Shown: positions 20,874 to 29,969 of the stretch, piece by piece
Position numbering within the stretch: position 1 is the stretch's first letter
How the letters are laid out: every line of letters starts with the position of its first letter
Origin: Novosphingobium marinum
GTDB lineage: Bacteria > Pseudomonadota > Alphaproteobacteria > Sphingomonadales > Sphingomonadaceae
Reading direction: 5' to 3'
DNA length: 64,000 nt
Assembly: GCF_013408095.1 (NCBI RefSeq)
Contig: NZ_JACBZF010000002.1
Coordinates: forward strand, 682,001-746,000
Translations under genes and position numbers: made by a program
Notes under the pieces: model-generated
The model's input: the letters and a program-made list of their open reading frames with translations, nothing else
Told to the model about the DNA's origin: nothing
Database searches by the model: none

Positions 20874-21622
20874 TGATGGCAGACGATAACAACCAGACGG
20901 CCGAAGCAGCCGAGAACCTGACCGAGAAGAAGGTCTCTCAGGAACACCCGCAGGGCGGCGCCCCGCAGGAAACGCGCGAGCGTGGCCCGCGCGGGGATCG
21001 GGGCGACCGTGGCGGTCGCGGCGGTGGCCGCGGTCGCGGTCGCGGCCGGGACGATCGCCGTGGCGGTCGCGGTGGCGACGACGACGGCGAGGAGCTGATC
21101 GAGAAGCTCGTCCACATCAACCGCGTCTCCAAGACGGTGAAGGGCGGCAAGCGCTTCGGTTTCGCCGCGCTGGTCGTCGTGGGTGACGGCAAGGGCCGCG
21201 TCGGCTTCGGCCACGGCAAGGCCCGCGAGGTTCCCGAGGCGATCACCAAGGCGACCGCGTCGGCCAAGAAGAAGATGATCCGCGTCCCGCTCAAGGAAGG
21301 CCGCACGCTCCACCACGACGGCAAGGGCCGGTTCGGTGCGGGCAAGGTCAATGTCCGCACGGCGCCCGCCGGTACCGGCATCATCGCCGGCGGCCCGATG
21401 CGCGCCGTTTTCGAGAGCCTGGGCGTCTCCGACGTCGTGACCAAGTCGGTCGGCACCTCGAACCCCTACAACATGATCCGCGCCACCTTCGACGCGCTCA
21501 CCGACCAGACTTCGCCGAAGTCGGTCGCGCAGCGTCGCGGCAAGAAGGTCGCCGACCTGCTCGGCCGTGGCGGCGCGAACGAGGCGGAGGCCCAGGCCGA
21601 CGCCGAAGCCATCGCGGAGTAA
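20873..21622 (+). CDS. rpsE: 30S ribosomal protein S5 with long RG-rich N-terminus
   Basis: S5, 249 residues, against about 166 in E. coli. The canonical S5 starts near residue 75 ([11 protein letters not shown]) and carries the dsRNA-binding fold with [16 protein letters not shown] and the [10 protein letters not shown] signature. The first ~75 residues are a disordered Arg/Gly/Asp-rich stretch with repeated RGG, GDR and GRG units. Such extensions are known in Sphingomonadales and other alphaproteobacteria, but their role is not settled; RNA contact near the mRNA entry is plausible. Start 20873 or 20876; both are ATG. Confidence 0.96.
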   Translation: MMADDNNQTAEAAENLTEKKVSQEHPQGGAPQETRERGPRGDRGDRGGRGGGRGRGRGRDDRRGGRGGDDDGEELIEKLVHINRVSKTVKGGKRFGFAALVVVGDGKGRVGFGHGKAREVPEAITKATASAKKKMIRVPLKEGRTLHHDGKGRFGAGKVNVRTAPAGTGIIAGGPMRAVFESLGVSDVVTKSVGTSNPYNMIRATFDALTDQTSPKSVAQRRGKKVADLLGRGGANEAEAQADAEAIAE

Positions 21623-21627
21623 GGACC

Positions 21628-21816
21628 ATGGCCAAGAACAGCACGATCACGATCCGCCAGGTCGGCTCGCCGATCCGTCGGCCCGAGAGCCAGCGCAAGG
21701 TCCTCGCGGGCCTCGGCCTCGGCAAGATGCACAAGACCGTCGAGCTTCAGGACACTCCCGAAGTTCGCGGCGCGATCGCCAAGATCCCGCACCTCGTCGA
21801 AGTCGTCGCCGACTGA
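21628..21816 (+). CDS. rpmD: 50S ribosomal protein L30
   Basis: L30, 62 residues, starting [18 protein letters not shown], with the [16 protein letters not shown] core. It is normally followed by rplO. Here an intrinsic terminator and an opposite-strand gene separate the two. Confidence 0.96.
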   Translation: MAKNSTITIRQVGSPIRRPESQRKVLAGLGLGKMHKTVELQDTPEVRGAIAKIPHLVEVVAD

Positions 21817-21840
21817 GCGAGGGTTACAGCGTAATTGAGA

Positions 21841-21870
21841 AGGCCCCGGTGGAAACGCCGGGGCCTTTTC
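21841..21870 (+). terminator. Intrinsic terminator after rpmD
   Basis: AGGCCCCGG (21841-21849) pairs with CCGGGGCCT (21858-21866) around eight bases and runs into TTTTCGTTT. It ends the spc transcript before rplO, which is unusual. Confidence 0.88.
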
Positions 21871-21886
21871 GTTTCGGCGCAAAGGT

Positions 21887-23392
21887 TCAGCGGCGGCAGT
21901 CGCCCCACACCGCGATGGTGTCGGTGCGCTGGCGTTCGGGCGTGCGGACCATGTCGACGAGGCGGCAGTTCTCGCCGACGTAGGCGAGGACGCGGCGGTG
22001 GGTCTGTTCGTTGACCGGACCGTTACGCAGCGGATGCGCCATGACCACCGCGCCGGGCCTCAGCGCCAGGACGCGCTTCGTCTCGCCCAGCGTCGAAAGG
22101 TGGCTCGTGTCGCGCTCGATGTCGTGCGACAGGTGCGTCGGGAAAACGAGCGGCGTCGCCATCGGCTGCCCGGTCAGGCGGTAGAGCTGCGGCGGCGCAT
22201 CGTAAAGCAGCAGCGGACCGCTCCCGACATGCTCGCGGACGCCTTGCGCCAGGCGCTCGATCGCCGCGCGCGACTGCGCCGCGTGCCCGTACTGGAAGGG
22301 CGAGGTGATCTGGAAGCCGAACACGGCGAGCGCGATTACCGCTCCGATGCCGAGCACGCCGCGCGACAGGAAGGCGCTTGCGGCAAGGCACAGCGGCACT
22401 AGCAGCGGGATCGCGTAGTGCAGGTAGAAGTTGGGGACCGCGACGAGGCCGACGATGCCGGCAGCCAGCCAGAGCAGCGTGAAGCGGCGACCATCGCGTT
22501 CCTGCCGGGCCAGCCCCAGGATCGCCAGCAGCGCGACCGGGGCGAGGGCCAGCGCCATGAACTTGCCGCGCACGAGCGAGGTCAGCAGGTGAGGCTGCTT
22601 GTCGAGATTGGAAGTGACCATCGCGTGCCAGTATTCGGGCCAGTGCCCGATGGCTGCGTACCCCAGCGCGATGGCGAGCGCGGGCGCAGCGCCGATCGCC
22701 GCCCAGGTCACGGCCGTTTGAGACAGCCTGCGCGGCGCAACGCCGGCGCGCCACAGCGTCCAGATGCCCAGGAGGCCGAGGAACGCGGCTTCGAACAATG
22801 CCGTCGTCTTGAGCGTGATTCCTGCTCCGGCGACGAGCATCGCGAGCAGGACCGAACGCGGCACGCGGCCTTCGCGAAGCGCGGGCAACGCGCGCCAGAC
22901 GAGCAGCGCGGCACCGGCGATGAACAGGTTGTAGAACACGGGGCTCTGGCCGCCGAAACCCTGCAGCGGCGCAAGCCATAGGAGGTAGACGACGCCCGCC
23001 AGCAGCGCGCCCTGAGCGCCCGTCCAGCTTCGTGCCATGGCGGCGATGCACCAGGCGGTACCGGCGGCGAACAGCGTGGCGGCAATCTGGTAGGCCAGCG
23101 GCGCTTCGGAGAACGCGGCGATCAGCCAGAACAGTACGAAAAGTCCGAAGGGCTTGCGGTCCCAGACATCGACGTATGGCACCGCGCCGTGATGCATGGC
23201 GATGCCGACGGTGTGGTAGAACACCTCGTCGCCGTGGAGGTTGGGATCGCCGAAGGTATCGAACCGCAGCGCCACCGCGACGACCAGCAGGATCGCGAAG
23301 ACCGCCGCGGGATGCAGCGCGCGGGCGCGCGTCGGCGCCGGCGTTTCCCCGGCGATCGTTTCCGGACCGGCAGCAGCGATGGTTGCGTTCAC
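21887..23392 (-). CDS. GT39/ArnT-like membrane glycosyltransferase, inserted in the spc operon
   Basis: 501 residues from GTG 23392, which has AAGGGGA upstream on the minus strand. About ten hydrophobic segments, with an early periplasmic loop carrying HGDEVFY, the acidic pair expected in GT-C fold enzymes (ArnT/PMT/GT39). Such enzymes move sugars from lipid-phosphate donors to proteins or lipids in the outer leaflet. The acceptor is unknown. The C-terminal ~110 residues are soluble. The gene lies antisense to the ribosomal operon between rpmD and rplO, so it is probably a later insertion. Family call moderate. Confidence 0.75.
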   Translation of the reverse strand: MNATIAAAGPETIAGETPAPTRARALHPAAVFAILLVVAVALRFDTFGDPNLHGDEVFYHTVGIAMHHGAVPYVDVWDRKPFGLFVLFWLIAAFSEAPLAYQIAATLFAAGTAWCIAAMARSWTGAQGALLAGVVYLLWLAPLQGFGGQSPVFYNLFIAGAALLVWRALPALREGRVPRSVLLAMLVAGAGITLKTTALFEAAFLGLLGIWTLWRAGVAPRRLSQTAVTWAAIGAAPALAIALGYAAIGHWPEYWHAMVTSNLDKQPHLLTSLVRGKFMALALAPVALLAILGLARQERDGRRFTLLWLAAGIVGLVAVPNFYLHYAIPLLVPLCLAASAFLSRGVLGIGAVIALAVFGFQITSPFQYGHAAQSRAAIERLAQGVREHVGSGPLLLYDAPPQLYRLTGQPMATPLVFPTHLSHDIERDTSHLSTLGETKRVLALRPGAVVMAHPLRNGPVNEQTHRRVLAYVGENCRLVDMVRTPERQRTDTIAVWGDCRR

Positions 23393-23521
23393 ACCGAATC
23401 CCCTTGTTCCCCGCCTGCCGCTATGCGCTCCGATGGTTAACGCGAGGTTACGATGGCCGGGGCGACAGTGCGCCTCGCACGCGCCGCATCTCCCCGGTAT
23501 CGGGCATGGCCGCAATAGGGG

Positions 23522-23550
23522 GTGACACGGCGCGCCGTATCGGCTAACGG
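23522..23550 (+). promoter_or_regulatory. Promoter candidate for rplO-secY
   Basis: GTGACA (23522-23527) and TAACGG (23545-23550) are 17 bases apart. A promoter is needed here because the terminator at 21841 and the antisense glycosyltransferase cut rplO off from the spc promoter. The -10 box equals that at 5493. Confidence 0.55.
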
Positions 23551-23596
23551 GCCGCCTTTCCATCCAGCGCGAACAAAGCGAAAGCGAGTGCACGAC

Positions 23597-24085
23597 ATGA
23601 AACTCAACGACATCCGCGACAACGAGGGCGCCCGCCACCGGCGCATGCGCATCGGCCGGGGCATCGGCTCGGGCAAGGGCAAGACCGGCGGCCGTGGCCA
23701 GAAGGGCGCGAAATCGCGTTCGGGCGTCTCGGTCAACGGCTTCGAGGGCGGTCAGATGCCGCTCCACATGCGGATCCCGAAGCGCGGCTTCAACAACAAG
23801 CAGTTCGCCAAGGACTACGCCGAAGTGAACCTCGGCATGATCCAGAAGGCGATCGACGCGGGCAAGCTCGATGCCGGCTCGACCATCGATCACGACGCGC
23901 TGAAGGCTGCGGGCCTGGCGCGCGGCGGCAAGGACGGCGTCCGCCTGCTCGGCAAGGGCGAGTTCTCGGCCAAGGCCACCTTCAAGGTCGCCGGCGTGTC
24001 GAAGGGCGCGCGCGAGGCCGTGGAGAAGGCCGGCGGCTCCGTGGAAGCCACCGCGCCCGCCAGCGAAGAAGCGGCAGCCGAATAA
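23597..24085 (+). CDS. rplO: 50S ribosomal protein L15
   Basis: L15, 162 residues from ATG 23597. It begins [16 protein letters not shown] and has the glycine-rich [18 protein letters not shown] tail that threads into 23S rRNA, then the globular domain and a short Ala/Glu-rich end. It is separated from rpmD by 1.8 kb and probably has its own promoter at 23522. secY follows after 163 bases. Confidence 0.97.
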   Translation: MKLNDIRDNEGARHRRMRIGRGIGSGKGKTGGRGQKGAKSRSGVSVNGFEGGQMPLHMRIPKRGFNNKQFAKDYAEVNLGMIQKAIDAGKLDAGSTIDHDALKAAGLARGGKDGVRLLGKGEFSAKATFKVAGVSKGAREAVEKAGGSVEATAPASEEAAAE

Positions 24086-24181
24086 GCGGGGTGCGCCGCT
24101 GCGCGATGCAGGGGCGTCCCGTCGTCCGCAGAGGTGTGCGGTGTCGATAGCCGCAGCCTGCGCGGGAATCGACGACGGGGG

Positions 24182-24209
24182 TTCGACATCGCCGCCCGCA
24201 CACTATATG
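24182..24209 (+). promoter_or_regulatory. Weak promoter candidate before secY
   Basis: TTCGAC (24182-24187) and TATATG (24204-24209) have a 16-base spacer. A CCGCCC/GGGCGG inverted repeat (24192-24197 with 24209-24214) frames the -10 box. secY may equally be read through from rplO. Confidence 0.35.
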
Positions 24210-24248
24210 GGCGGTCCCACCCTTGAGGATTAAGGTCTTTCCAGTTCG

Positions 24249-25616
24249 ATGGCATCACGCGCCGACAACTTCGCCAGCTCGCTGAGTCTCGCCAATTTCT
24301 CGAAGGCGACCGAGCTCAAGAAGCGCATCTGGTTCACGATCGGGGCGCTCATCGTCTTCCGGTTCCTGAGCTTCGTGCCGCTTCCGGGCGTCAATCCGCT
24401 GATCCTCGAGGATCTGTACGACCAGACGCGCGGCGGCATCCTCGACCTGTTCAACACCTTTTCGGGCGGCAGCCTCGAGCGCATGAGCCTCATCGCGCTC
24501 GGCGTCATGCCCTACATCACCGCTTCAATCGTCGTGCAGCTTGCCGCCTCGCTCCATCCGGCGCTGATGGCGCTTAAGAAGGAAGGCGAGGCGGGGCGCA
24601 AGAAGCTCAACCAGTACACGCGCTACGGCACCGTGTTCCTGTGCATGATCCAGGGCTGGTTCATCGCTTCGGGCCTCGAGGCCTACGGCGCGCAGAGCGG
24701 GCTGCAGGCGGTTGTCGACCCCGGCTACATGTTCCGCGTCGGCGCGGTCATCAGCCTTGTCGGCGGTACGATGTTCCTGCTCTGGCTTGGCGAGCAGATA
24801 ACTTCGCGCGGGATCGGCAACGGCGTCTCGCTTATCATCATGGCGGGCATCGTCGCCCAGATGCCGACCTTCGTCGCCAACCTCTTCGAGGGCGGGCGCA
24901 GCGGCTCGATCAGCCCGTTCGTCGTCGTCGGCCTGGTGCTGATGATCATCGTGCTGATCCTGTTCATCTGCTTCATGGAGCGCGCGCAGCGGCGCCTGCT
25001 GATCCAGTATCCCAAGCGCGCGACGCAGCGCGGCATGATGCAGGCGGACCGCAGCCACCTGCCGCTCAAGCTCAACACCGCTGGCGTCATCCCGCCGATC
25101 TTCGCCAGCTCGCTCCTGCTGCTGCCGCTCACCATCACGCAGTTCGCGGGCAACTCGCTCTCGACCGACAGCGCGATGGGCGGTTTCGTGGTGTCGCTGA
25201 ACCAGTACCTTCAGCACGGGCAGCCGATCTACATGCTGCTGTACGGTGCCGGGATCATCTTCTTCTGCTTCTTCTACACCGCGATCGTCTTCAATCCGGA
25301 GGACACGGCGGAGAACCTCAAGAAGAACGGCGGCTTCATCCCCGGCATCCGGCCGGGCAAGAATACCGCCAACTATCTCGACTACGTGCTGACGCGCATC
25401 ACGGTGATCGGCGCGGCCTACCTGACGGTGGTCTGCATCGTGCCCGAGTACTTCATCGCGCAGACGGGACTGCCGATGTTCTTCCTGGGCGGCACCAGCC
25501 TGCTCATCGTGGTGAACGTGACCGTCGACACGATCACGCAGATCCAGTCGCACCTGCTGGCCCACCAGTACGGCGACCTCATCAAGAAAGCCAAGTTGAA
25601 GGGCAGGGTGCGCTAA
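24249..25616 (+). CDS. secY: Preprotein translocase subunit SecY
   Basis: SecY, 455 residues, with about ten membrane helices; the channel of the Sec translocon together with SecE and SecG. Recognisable landmarks are the first helix after KKRIWFTIGALIVFRF, LPGVNPL, the NQYTRYGT loop and the helix-10 region near the TITQIQSHLLAHQY end. It is the usual partner of adk at the end of the spc operon. Confidence 0.97.
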   Translation: MASRADNFASSLSLANFSKATELKKRIWFTIGALIVFRFLSFVPLPGVNPLILEDLYDQTRGGILDLFNTFSGGSLERMSLIALGVMPYITASIVVQLAASLHPALMALKKEGEAGRKKLNQYTRYGTVFLCMIQGWFIASGLEAYGAQSGLQAVVDPGYMFRVGAVISLVGGTMFLLWLGEQITSRGIGNGVSLIIMAGIVAQMPTFVANLFEGGRSGSISPFVVVGLVLMIIVLILFICFMERAQRRLLIQYPKRATQRGMMQADRSHLPLKLNTAGVIPPIFASSLLLLPLTITQFAGNSLSTDSAMGGFVVSLNQYLQHGQPIYMLLYGAGIIFFCFFYTAIVFNPEDTAENLKKNGGFIPGIRPGKNTANYLDYVLTRITVIGAAYLTVVCIVPEYFIAQTGLPMFFLGGTSLLIVVNVTVDTITQIQSHLLAHQYGDLIKKAKLKGRVR

Positions 25617-25647
25617 GCGTCGCGGCTGCCATGGGGGGATACGAGAG

Positions 25648-26295
25648 GTGAACATCATCCTGCTTGGTCCGCCGGGGGCGGGCAAGGGAACCCAGGCGCA
25701 GCGCCTCATGGATCGCCACGGCATGCGCCAGCTTTCCACCGGCGACATGCTTCGCGCCGCCGTCAAGGCGGGAACGCCCGTAGGGCTTCAGGCGAAGGCG
25801 GTGATGGAGCGCGGCGAACTCGTCTCCGACGAGATCGTCTCGGCGCTGATCAGCGAAGAGCTGAAGGTCATGGGCGATGGCGCAGGCGCCATTTTCGACG
25901 GCTACCCGCGCACCGCCGAGCAGGCTGCCTCGCTCGACGCGATCCTTGCCGAACACGGTCGCACGCTCGACCACGTGATCGAGCTGGGCGTCGACGAGGA
26001 GGCCCTCGTCGAGCGCATCACCGGCCGCTTCACCTGCGCGAACTGCGGCAAGGGCTATCACGACACGTTCGAGCAGCCGAAGCAGCCGGGTGTCTGCGAT
26101 CGCTGCGGCTCGACCGAATTCAAGCGCCGTCCCGACGACAACGCGGAAACCGTGCGTACGCGCCTTGCCGAGTATCACGCCAAGACGGCCCCGATCCTGC
26201 CGATCTACGAAGATCGCGGCATCGTGCGCCGGATCGACGGCATGGCGGACATGGACGCGGTCACCGCCTCGATCGAAGGGATCCTCGCGGGCTGA
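25648..26295 (+). CDS. adk: Adenylate kinase, zinc-lid type
   Basis: Adenylate kinase, 215 residues, converting ATP and AMP to two ADP. The P-loop GPPGAGKGT is at residues 7-15 and FDGYPRT follows in the AMP region. The lid has C130, C133, C150 and C153, a four-cysteine zinc site typical of Gram-positive and many alphaproteobacterial enzymes. GTG 25648 follows GAGAG. The stop overlaps the next ATG (TGATG), so the SRPBCC gene is translationally coupled. Confidence 0.97.
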   Translation: MNIILLGPPGAGKGTQAQRLMDRHGMRQLSTGDMLRAAVKAGTPVGLQAKAVMERGELVSDEIVSALISEELKVMGDGAGAIFDGYPRTAEQAASLDAILAEHGRTLDHVIELGVDEEALVERITGRFTCANCGKGYHDTFEQPKQPGVCDRCGSTEFKRRPDDNAETVRTRLAEYHAKTAPILPIYEDRGIVRRIDGMADMDAVTASIEGILAG

Positions 26296-27005
26296 TGCGC
26301 TTGCGGCTAGCCTTCGCGGCATTCGTCGCCGTCCTCGCCGCCGCCCCGGCGCATGCGGCGGTCGAGCGCCAGTCGGACGCGGGTTTCGTCATCCGCCATC
26401 TCGCCGACGTTTCCGCGACGCCCGGCGAAGTGTGGGACGTGCTGGTGAAGCCGTCCGAGTGGTGGAACGGTGAACACACCTACACCGCCGATGCGGGCAA
26501 CCTGTCGCTCGATACGCGCGCCGGCGGATGTTTCTGCGAAATCCTCCCGAACGAGGACAGTCCGCGTGCTTCGCCGCGCGGCAGCGTCGAGCACATGCGC
26601 GTCGTCTACATCGAGAAGGACCGCGCGCTGCGCCTGTCGGGCGCGCTGGGGCCGCTCCAGTCCGAGGCGCTGAACGGCACGCTGACCTTCATGCTCAAGC
26701 CGCAGGGCGATGGCACGCGCATCCTCGTCGAATATGTCGTTGGCGGCTACATGCGGCTGCCAGCCGGGCCGATATCGGGGGCGGTCGACCAGGTGATCGG
26801 CGGCCAGCTTGCCAGCCTTGCGGGCAAGTTCGGTCCGGTGGCGCTTCTCGAGCCGGAAGCCGCCCCCGGGAATGATGGGGCCGGGGACGACGCCGTTGTG
26901 GAAGAACCCATCGCGGATGAGCCCGCCGCCGAGGAGCCCGAGGCCGACGAGGGTGACGAGCGGGACGGAAGCGACGAGTTCGACAAGGCTTTCGAGGGGC
27001 GCTGA
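26295..27005 (+). CDS. Exported SRPBCC-fold protein with acidic tail
   Basis: 236 residues. Residues 1-21 form a signal peptide (LAFAAFVAVLAAAPAHA); the mature part looks like an SRPBCC/START-type ligand-binding fold (VSATPGEVWDVLVKPSEWW near the start, then the LTFMLKPQGDGTRI strands). The last ~60 residues are strongly Glu/Asp/Ala-rich and probably disordered. It overlaps adk by one base and lies before the rpsM promoter, so it is made with adk but is not ribosomal. Function unknown. Confidence 0.75.
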   Translation: MRLRLAFAAFVAVLAAAPAHAAVERQSDAGFVIRHLADVSATPGEVWDVLVKPSEWWNGEHTYTADAGNLSLDTRAGGCFCEILPNEDSPRASPRGSVEHMRVVYIEKDRALRLSGALGPLQSEALNGTLTFMLKPQGDGTRILVEYVVGGYMRLPAGPISGAVDQVIGGQLASLAGKFGPVALLEPEAAPGNDGAGDDAVVEEPIADEPAAEEPEADEGDERDGSDEFDKAFEGR

Positions 27006-27334
27006 CCCGCGCCGCGCAGGACCTTTGACGAGCCGCGAGCGATATAGTAGGTATACGCTCGTGCATGACGGGTGGGTGTCTTCGATCGGGTATCGACAGG
27101 CAACGCACGCCGCGCGGCTCGCCGGGCGTTGACAGCTTGTGCGAATCATTCTAAGCGCGCCTTTCACACGACAGGAACGGCCAGGTCCGGCAGGCGGAAG
27201 CATGAGCGTGCGCCAACCGGGCTTTTTTCCATTTGGCCTGACCGTTTTCGTCGAGGTGTCAACGCGATGAGATAGGGGATCGCGGACGGTCGCAATGGCC
27301 CTTTCCGCAAGCCCCTGTGGAGCAGGAGAATTAA
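27006..27334 (+). other. Leader region of the alpha operon
   Basis: A 329-base gap before rpsM with no supportable gene. It contains the strong promoter at 27129-27157 and a transcribed leader of roughly 170 bases. A GATATAGTAGGTATACG patch near 27040 is AT-rich but has no matched -35 that I trust. Confidence 0.5.
27129..27157 (+). promoter_or_regulatory. Promoter of the rpsM-rpsK-rpoA-rplQ operon
   Basis: A consensus TTGACA at 27129-27134, a 17-base spacer and TAAGCG at 27152-27157. It is the best -35 match in the window and lies in the gap between the adk unit and rpsM, where an alpha-operon promoter is expected. Confidence 0.7.
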
Positions 27335-27703
27335 GTGGCTCGTATTGCCGGGGTCAATATCCCCACCAACAAGCGCGTGATCATCGCGCTTACCTACATT
27401 CATGGTATCGGCCGCACCAAGGCGGTCGAGATTGCCGACAAGCTCGGTATCGATCATGCCCGCCGCGTGCAGGATCTTTCGGACTCCGAAGTCCTCCAGA
27501 TCCGCGAGACGATCGACGCCGATCACACGGTCGAGGGCGACCTTCGCCGCGAGACGGCGATGAACATCAAGCGACTGATGGACCTGGCCTGCTATCGCGG
27601 CCTGCGTCACCGCAAGGGCCTTCCGGTCCGTGGCCAGCGCACGCACACCAACGCGCGCACCCGCAAGGGCAAGGCCAAGCCGATCGCCGGCAAGAAGAAG
27701 TAA
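27335..27703 (+). CDS. rpsM: 30S ribosomal protein S13
   Basis: S13, 122 residues, with GTG start at 27335 preceded by CAGGAGAA. It bridges to the 50S subunit and contacts P-site t[17 protein letters not shown] and the C-terminal [18 protein letters not shown] are intact. It is first gene of the alpha operon; rpsD is absent from this operon, as is normal in alphaproteobacteria. Confidence 0.98.
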   Translation: MARIAGVNIPTNKRVIIALTYIHGIGRTKAVEIADKLGIDHARRVQDLSDSEVLQIRETIDADHTVEGDLRRETAMNIKRLMDLACYRGLRHRKGLPVRGQRTHTNARTRKGKAKPIAGKKK

Positions 27704-27766
27704 TCAGGAACCCACGCACGGGTTTCAGGTTCGAACTTTCGCGACATCTGACAGGACACCGATACC

Positions 27767-28156
27767 ATGGCACGCGAACCCCAGCGCATCAAAAGGCGGG
27801 AGCGCAAGAACATCTCGAGCGGCATCGCCCACGTGAATGCCAGCTTCAACAACACGATGGTCACCATCACCGACGCCCAGGGCAACGCCATCAGCTGGTC
27901 CTCGGCCGGCATGATGGGTTTCAAGGGCAGCCGCAAGTCCACTCCCTACGCCGCGCAGGTCGCGGCCGACGACGCGGGCAAGAAGGCCGCCGAACACGGC
28001 GTCCGGACGCTCGAAGTCGAAGTCAAGGGACCGGGCTCGGGCCGCGAGAGCGCGCTCCGCGCCCTGCAGGCGGTAGGCTTCACCATCACCTCGATCCGCG
28101 ACGTCACGCCGATTCCGCATAACGGCGTGCGCCCTTCCAAGCGTCGCCGCGTCTGA
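27767..28156 (+). CDS. rpsK: 30S ribosomal protein S11
   Basis: S11, 129 residues, in the platform around the mRNA exit. [19 protein letters not shown] and the C-terminal [18 protein letters not shown] signature are complete. The following spacer to rpoA has two strong stems. Confidence 0.98.
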   Translation: MAREPQRIKRRERKNISSGIAHVNASFNNTMVTITDAQGNAISWSSAGMMGFKGSRKSTPYAAQVAADDAGKKAAEHGVRTLEVEVKGPGSGRESALRALQAVGFTITSIRDVTPIPHNGVRPSKRRRV

Positions 28157-28167
28157 TCGAGTCCTTC

Positions 28168-28232
28168 GGCGGCGCACCGTCTCGCGCCGCCACCCGAATG
28201 GATCGGCCGCGGCCCGCACGGGCGTCGCGGCC
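28168..28232 (+). promoter_or_regulatory. Two perfect hairpins in the rpsK-rpoA spacer
   Basis: The first is GGCGGCGC (28168-28175) with GCGCCGCC (28184-28191). The second is GGCCGCG (28205-28211) with CGCGGCC (28226-28232), with a further inner GCCC/GGGC pair. Neither has a U-run. They may set the ratio of ribosomal protein to RNA polymerase alpha mRNA, which is inference. Confidence 0.55.
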
Positions 28233-28261
28233 GTAACCGCAAGTTAACCCAGGGGAAGTCC

Positions 28262-29320
28262 ATGACTGTCAACATCAAGAACTGGCAGGAACTGAAGAAG
28301 CCCAACAGCCTTGAAATCAAGCCGGGAACGGACTCCAAACGCCGCGCGACCTTCGTCGCCGAGCCGCTCGAGCGCGGCTTCGGCCTGACGCTCGGCAACG
28401 CGCTGCGCCGCGTGCTGCTCTCCAGCCTTCAGGGCGCCGCGATCACCTCGATCAAGATCGAGAACGTGCTCCACGAATTCTCCTCGCTCGCCGGCGTGCG
28501 CGAGGACGTCACCGACATCGTCCTGAACGTCAAGCAGATCGCGCTCAAGATGCAGGGCGAAGGCCCCAAGCGCCTTCAGCTTTCCGCGACCGGTCCCGCC
28601 GAAGTGAAGGCAGGCGACATTGCCGTTTCGGGCGACATCGAGGTGATGAACAAGGATCTCGTGATCTGCCACCTCGACGAAGGCGCGACGCTCAACATGG
28701 AGCTCACCGCCGACACCGGGAAGGGCTATGTCCCGGCGGTCCAGAATCGCCCGGTCGATGCGCCGATCGGCCTGATCCCGGTCGATTCGCTCTACTCGCC
28801 GGTTCGCCAGGTTTCCTACAAGGTCGAGAATGCGCGCATCGGGCAGGAGCTCGACTTCGACAAGCTGAGCCTGACGCTCGAGACCGACGGCACCGTCACG
28901 CCGGAGGACGCGGTCGCCTATGCCGCGCGTATCCTGCAGGACCAGCTCGCGCTGTTCGTCCACTTCGAGGACATCGCGCCGGTCGGTGCGCCGCAGATGA
29001 TCGGCATGGCGGCGCCCGCGCAGGAAGAGAGCGACACCAACCAGCTCAACCGCTACCTTCTCAAGAAGGTCGACGAGCTCGAACTGTCGGTGCGTTCGGC
29101 CAACTGCCTCAAGAACGACAACATCATCTACATCGGCGATCTGGTCCAGAAGACCGAGGCCGAGATGCTGCGCACGCCGAACTTCGGCCGCAAGTCGCTC
29201 AACGAGATCAAGGAAGTCCTGTCCTCGATGGGCCTTCGCCTCGGCATGGACATCCCGGGCTGGCCGCCCGAGAACATCGAGGAAATGGCCAAGAAGCTGG
29301 AGCAGGAACTGCTCGGCTGA
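28262..29320 (+). CDS. rpoA: RNA polymerase alpha subunit
   Basis: RpoA, 352 residues. The N-terminal dimerisation domain ([17 protein letters not shown]) occupies about residues 1-235; after a linker comes the C-terminal DNA/activator-binding domain, recognisable by [12 protein letters not shown] and [13 protein letters not shown] 28262 follows CAGGGGAAG. It lies between rpsK and rplQ as in most bacteria. Confidence 0.98.
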   Translation: MTVNIKNWQELKKPNSLEIKPGTDSKRRATFVAEPLERGFGLTLGNALRRVLLSSLQGAAITSIKIENVLHEFSSLAGVREDVTDIVLNVKQIALKMQGEGPKRLQLSATGPAEVKAGDIAVSGDIEVMNKDLVICHLDEGATLNMELTADTGKGYVPAVQNRPVDAPIGLIPVDSLYSPVRQVSYKVENARIGQELDFDKLSLTLETDGTVTPEDAVAYAARILQDQLALFVHFEDIAPVGAPQMIGMAAPAQEESDTNQLNRYLLKKVDELELSVRSANCLKNDNIIYIGDLVQKTEAEMLRTPNFGRKSLNEIKEVLSSMGLRLGMDIPGWPPENIEEMAKKLEQELLG

Positions 29321-29340
29321 CCGGCTGACGAACGGGGCAT

Positions 29341-29365
29341 GGGCCGGACCCCCTCAATCCGGCCC
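29341..29365 (+). promoter_or_regulatory. Hairpin in the rpoA-rplQ spacer
   Basis: GGGCCGGA (29341-29348) pairs perfectly with TCCGGCCC (29358-29365). No U-run follows. It is another stable stem in a ribosomal spacer and probably affects mRNA stability rather than termination. Confidence 0.5.
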
Positions 29366-29412
29366 GTACCGGGGTACCTCGCACGGCCCCTTTACGAACG
29401 GAGTGAATTGAA

Positions 29413-29835
29413 ATGCGTCACGGAATTTCGCAGCGCAAGCTCGGTCGCAAGAGCGGCCACCGCACGGCCCTGTTCCGCAACATGGCCGCCGCGCTCATCA
29501 AGCACGAGCAGATCCAGACCACGCTGCCCAAGGCCAAGGAACTGCGTCCCTACGTCGAGAAGCTGATCACGCTGGCCAAGCGCGGCGGTCTTTCGAATCG
29601 TCGCCTCGCGCACAGCCGCCTGCTCGATCCCGCGCAGGAAAAGAAGCTTTTCGAGGTTCTGGCCGAGCGTTACGCCGGTCGCGACGGCGGTTACACGCGG
29701 ATCATCAAGGCGGGCTACCGCGCATCGGATGCCGCGCAGATGGCGATCATCGAATTCGTCGACCGCGACACCGAGGCCAAGGGCCAGGATTCGGGTCCGG
29801 TCGAAAACGAGGAAGTCGAATACGAAGAGGCATAA
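29413..29835 (+). CDS. rplQ: 50S ribosomal protein L17
   Basis: L17, 140 residues, near the tunnel exit. It starts [17 protein letters not shown] and keeps [15 protein letters not shown]; the last ~20 residues are an acidic tail. It is the last gene of the ribosomal region, followed by a clear terminator. Confidence 0.98.
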   Translation: MRHGISQRKLGRKSGHRTALFRNMAAALIKHEQIQTTLPKAKELRPYVEKLITLAKRGGLSNRRLAHSRLLDPAQEKKLFEVLAERYAGRDGGYTRIIKAGYRASDAAQMAIIEFVDRDTEAKGQDSGPVENEEVEYEEA

Positions 29836-29858
29836 GGCCTCTGTATCGCAAGCCTGAA

Positions 29859-29894
29859 GGGCGGCGCGGTCGATCCGCGCCGCCCTTTTGTTTT
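29859..29894 (+). terminator. Intrinsic terminator of the alpha operon
   Basis: GGGCGGCGCGG (29859-29869) pairs perfectly with CCGCGCCGCCC (29875-29885) around five bases, followed by TTTTGTTTT. Strong. Confidence 0.93.
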
Positions 29895-29969
29895 GCGTGC
29901 GACGCCCGCCTTGACCGCGCGCGCCGAACCCGACAGCCTGCGGCCCGAAACGATACCCGGGAGAGCACG

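Noticed and set aside
23393..23893. Upstream extension of the glycosyltransferase frame to 668 codons
   Set aside because: The extra part is antisense to rplO and lacks hydrophobic or family sequence; GTG 23392 has a ribosome site.
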